Shown here: piece by piece, positions 62,501 through 64,000 of the stretch
Layout: each line of letters starts with the position of its first letter
How positions within the stretch are numbered: position 1 is the stretch's first letter
Source: Apus apus
Lineage: Eukaryota; Chordata; Aves; Apodiformes; Apodidae
DNA length: 64,000 nt
Assembly (NCBI RefSeq): GCF_020740795.1
Contig: NC_067283.1
Span: 43,327,659 to 43,391,658 of the forward strand
Reading direction: 5' to 3'
Position numbers and translations under genes: made by a program
Notes under the pieces: model-generated
The model's input: only the letters and a program-made list of their open reading frames with translations
Databases searched by the model: none
Told to the model about the DNA's origin: nothing

Positions 62501-62920
62501 CATTCAATCTGCTGTGGTCCACTGTGATACTAGAAGTTTGGAAGAGGATTTGCGCCATCATGACATACCACTGGGGAACGCTGCTGATGAAGCGACAGTT
62601 TGAAGAACCAAGACCAGGCTTCCATGGTGTCCTTGGTATCAATCCTGTAACTGGGAGGGAAGAACCAGTGTACTCAAGTATTAAGCGACAACTACGGATT
62701 TATCTGGTGTCCTTACCATTTGTGTGCCTTTGCCTCTACTTCTCACTATATGTGATGATGATTTACTTTGACTTGGAAAACTGGGCTCTGGATTATTATG
62801 AAGAGAACGAGTCTACCTTCAGTAGCCTGATGCTGTTTGTACCCAGCATCATATATGCTGTTGTGATTGAAATTATGAACCGCATCTATCGGTATGCTGC
62901 GGAATTCTTAACATCGTGGG
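55047..62920 (+). CDS. ANO10: ANO10 (TMEM16K), 5' part, coding exons 2-6; continues beyond the window
   Basis: Anoctamin 10, a TMEM16-family membrane protein; in mammals an ER-associated lipid scramblase, mutated in the recessive ataxia SCAR10 (family knowledge). CDS join(55047..55185, 55929..56111, 57784..57918, 59589..59708, 62351..62920), 1147 nt, 382 full codons of about 660 in human. All junctions are GT-AG and in phase. The N-terminal cytoplasmic domain covers residues 1-202, with [17 protein letters not shown] and the [20 protein letters not shown] block almost as in human. Four membrane segments are visible at about 205-231, 238-257, 309-332 and 352-373. The calcium- and lipid-path residues of the later helices lie beyond the window. 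The start is chosen because its 20-residue lead-in to PLVVIELA matches the human length. Confidence 0.97.
55929..56111 (+). CDS. ANO10: ANO10 exon 3
   Basis: 183 nt, acceptor CCTTAAAG (AG preceded by a long T-rich tract), donor GTAAGC. Encodes residues 47-107: GAQLLVKPL, then [17 protein letters not shown] and [17 protein letters not shown], matching the human order. The frame enters and leaves in phase 1. Confidence 0.96.
56112..57783 (+). other. ANO10: ANO10 intron 3
   Basis: 1.7 kb, AT-rich, with a T run near 57191 and a short TA repeat near 57690. No repeat family is recognised. Confidence 0.85.
57784..57918 (+). CDS. ANO10: ANO10 exon 4
   Basis: 135 nt, acceptor TTTGTTTAG, donor GTAAGC. 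Encodes [20 protein letters not shown] and on to KLYPGKSI, the most conserved part of the cytoplasmic domain, nearly identical to human. Confidence 0.97.
58051..58325 (+). mobile_element. Old CR1 LINE 3' fragment (plus orientation)
   Basis: Diverged CR1 3' end in ANO10 intron 4: GGACAAGAGACAATGAATGC, TATTGGAACAGGTTTTTAGA, GAGCAGGAAGTTGGACCAGA, TGACTCCCAGAGGGCCTTCC, ending near TCTTTCTGTGAGG. No coding capacity. Confidence 0.88.
59492..59584 (+). repeat. Perfect (ATT)31 microsatellite at the ANO10 exon 5 acceptor
   Basis: 31 uninterrupted ATT units, 93 bp, followed directly by TTAG and exon 5 at 59589. It occupies the place of the pyrimidine tract and possibly the branch-point region of intron 4. 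Confidence 0.97.
59589..59708 (+). CDS. ANO10: ANO10 exon 5
   Basis: 120 nt. The acceptor is TTTTAG, immediately after 31 ATT units, with no ordinary pyrimidine tract; the donor is GTACGT. Encodes [17 protein letters not shown] and GYQPL, the end of the cytoplasmic domain. The reading frame is intact and closes with both neighbours, so the exon is probably used in spite of its unusual acceptor. Confidence 0.93.
59709..62350 (+). other. ANO10: ANO10 intron 5
   Basis: 2.6 kb. The middle is a CR1 insertion (60.2-61.13 kb); the rest is AT-rich with no feature I can name. Confidence 0.85.
60200..61130 (+). mobile_element. CR1 LINE, 5'-truncated, reverse-transcriptase end and 3' UTR
   Basis: The longest CR1 copy here, about 0.93 kb in ANO10 intron 5. 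It opens inside ORF2 at the segment before the reverse-transcriptase active site (CTGTTTAACATCTTTATTGA) and keeps an open frame from 60235 to 60843 (202 codons): [43 protein letters not shown], then [11 protein letters not shown]. The usual acidic pair of the active site is changed (FAEN at about 60271-60282), so it could not encode an active enzyme even apart from truncation. The 3' end has GATTCTATGATTCTATTATT, the terminal octamer repeat. It looks younger than the other copies. Confidence 0.95.
62351..62920 (+). CDS. ANO10: ANO10 exon 6 (first membrane helices)
   Basis: 570 nt, acceptor TTTTTCTCTGCAG, donor GTAAGA at 62921. Encodes residues 193-382: [20 protein letters not shown] (start of the anoctamin domain), [22 protein letters not shown], the third helix [20 protein letters not shown], and ends AAEFLTSW with the first base of the next codon. 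The frame stays open for 35 more codons into the intron and stops at 63025-63027. Confidence 0.97.
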
Positions 62921-64000
62921 GTAAGAAATGTGTTGCTGCTTCTTCCTCAAAGTTAGAATCCCTGATGTTTAGAATTTGTTTCTCTGTAGAATATGTTACT
63001 GTGAGTTCTTGTTCAGTGGAATGCTAAACAAATTTCCTGAGCTAGATTTTTACTATGGTTTAAAAGAGATGGCCATTTAAACTTCTTAGATTTATTTTGG
63101 GTGCCCTGAGACTGCAGTTTCACGTCTGTTTTAATTTGGTCTGAGTCTAGCATGCCTTCAGAAGGGATTATCCTGCCTGCCTCCTCAGCCTCTCTCTGCC
63201 TTTCGTGCAGAACTCTCCCTTCCCTGATTAGGTCTTTATCTGGCTATATTGGCTCCAGTGATGGCAAGAGGGACAAGGTGAGATCATGAGGGTGGTGGCA
63301 GCTCAAGGAGTGGATGGCAGGAGGGGCTGTTGTGGCAGCTTGCACCCACGATCTGGTTTGGTTGAATACTGTTAGTCTACTGCTAAATCTGCACAGAGGG
63401 CAGAGGCACTAAGATAGTGGGACAAAATCTAAAATCACCAGCTGAATGTCATATGAGAGTGTTTCTGTATGCTATCTATAATGAAGACTAAGATTTTTCC
63501 ATCCCTATCAAAAGATTTTGTTCTGGGCACTCTCAGAAGTGGAGTAACGTTATAACATATTGCCTTTTTTGCCCTGTGTATGTGACTTATTTAGCAGATT
63601 AGGCCTTGGGCCTATGTTTTGTGTCCTAGCATAAGGACAGTGAAATGTTAGTGTTTATTTGGAATTTTAGCACTTCTATAGACCTTTGCAGTTAATTTCA
63701 GACAAAGTTAATAGATGAAGCTAACGAGGAGTTAAGTGGTTTGAGTAACACAATATGGCATACGTTTATAGGACAGCATTCACGTTACGGAAGCTGAAGA
63801 CCCAGAAAATTAACCTCAAAAGGATTAATCAAAAGGGAGGTTGATGCCAAAGATAGAATAAAAAACAGTGTCAAAGTGGGAATTTTTTTTTTTTTATTCA
63901 TGCCAAAATTATTTGCTCAGCAAATTCAACTTGACAGCAGCAATAGCAAAAGCTAGCAATTTCTTGATTTATGATTGTTCAAGGATTTCATTTAAATAAT
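62921..64000 (+). other. ANO10: ANO10 intron 6 (first part)
   Basis: The intron starts at GTAAGA and runs off the window. There is a T run at about 63887-63897 and no further exon within the window. Confidence 0.85.

Noticed and set aside
1-64000. tRNA, rRNA, CRISPR arrays, operons or bacterial-type elements
   Set aside because: None seen; the window is vertebrate nuclear DNA with spliced genes.

Overview
The window looks like a piece of a bird nuclear genome. The evidence is two vertebrate genes with ordinary GT-AG introns, two separate GC-rich CpG-island promoters, at least eight pieces of the CR1 LINE family that dominates avian repeats, and solo LTRs of an avian endogenous-retrovirus type. 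I cannot name the species. All exon calls come from reading splice sites and comparing the conceptual protein with the remembered vertebrate families; no search was run.

Layout. Positions 1-30262 hold the complete coding part of ABHD5 (CGI-58) on the minus strand: seven coding exons, 343 codons, with the stop at 3548 and the start at 30262 inside a CpG island (about 29.7-30.85 kb). Positions 30.9-50.9 kb are intergenic. This stretch holds CR1 fragments, two solo LTRs of one family in opposite orientation (36.1 and 42.1 kb), and a probable third LTR-like piece (49.4-50.0 kb); I see no convincing gene. From about 51.0 kb a second CpG island carries the promoter and non-coding first exon of ANO10 (TMEM16K) on the plus strand. 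Coding exons follow at 55047, 55929, 57784, 59589 and 62351, and the gene runs off the right end after 382 codons. ABHD5 and ANO10 are divergent and adjacent, as in mammals, with translation starts about 25 kb apart.

Function. ABHD5 is the lipid-droplet co-activator of the triglyceride lipase ATGL. ANO10 is an anoctamin/TMEM16 family membrane protein. Nothing in the sequence suggests they work together; they are neighbours.

No new biological system is evident. The points most worth checking are: (1) a perfect 31-unit ATT repeat that forms the end of ANO10 intron 4, four bases from the exon; (2) an in-frame, strong-context upstream ATG that could give ABHD5 an alanine-rich N-terminal extension; (3) an out-of-frame upstream ORF overlapping the ANO10 start; (4) the inverted pair of solo LTRs, one of them internally deleted.
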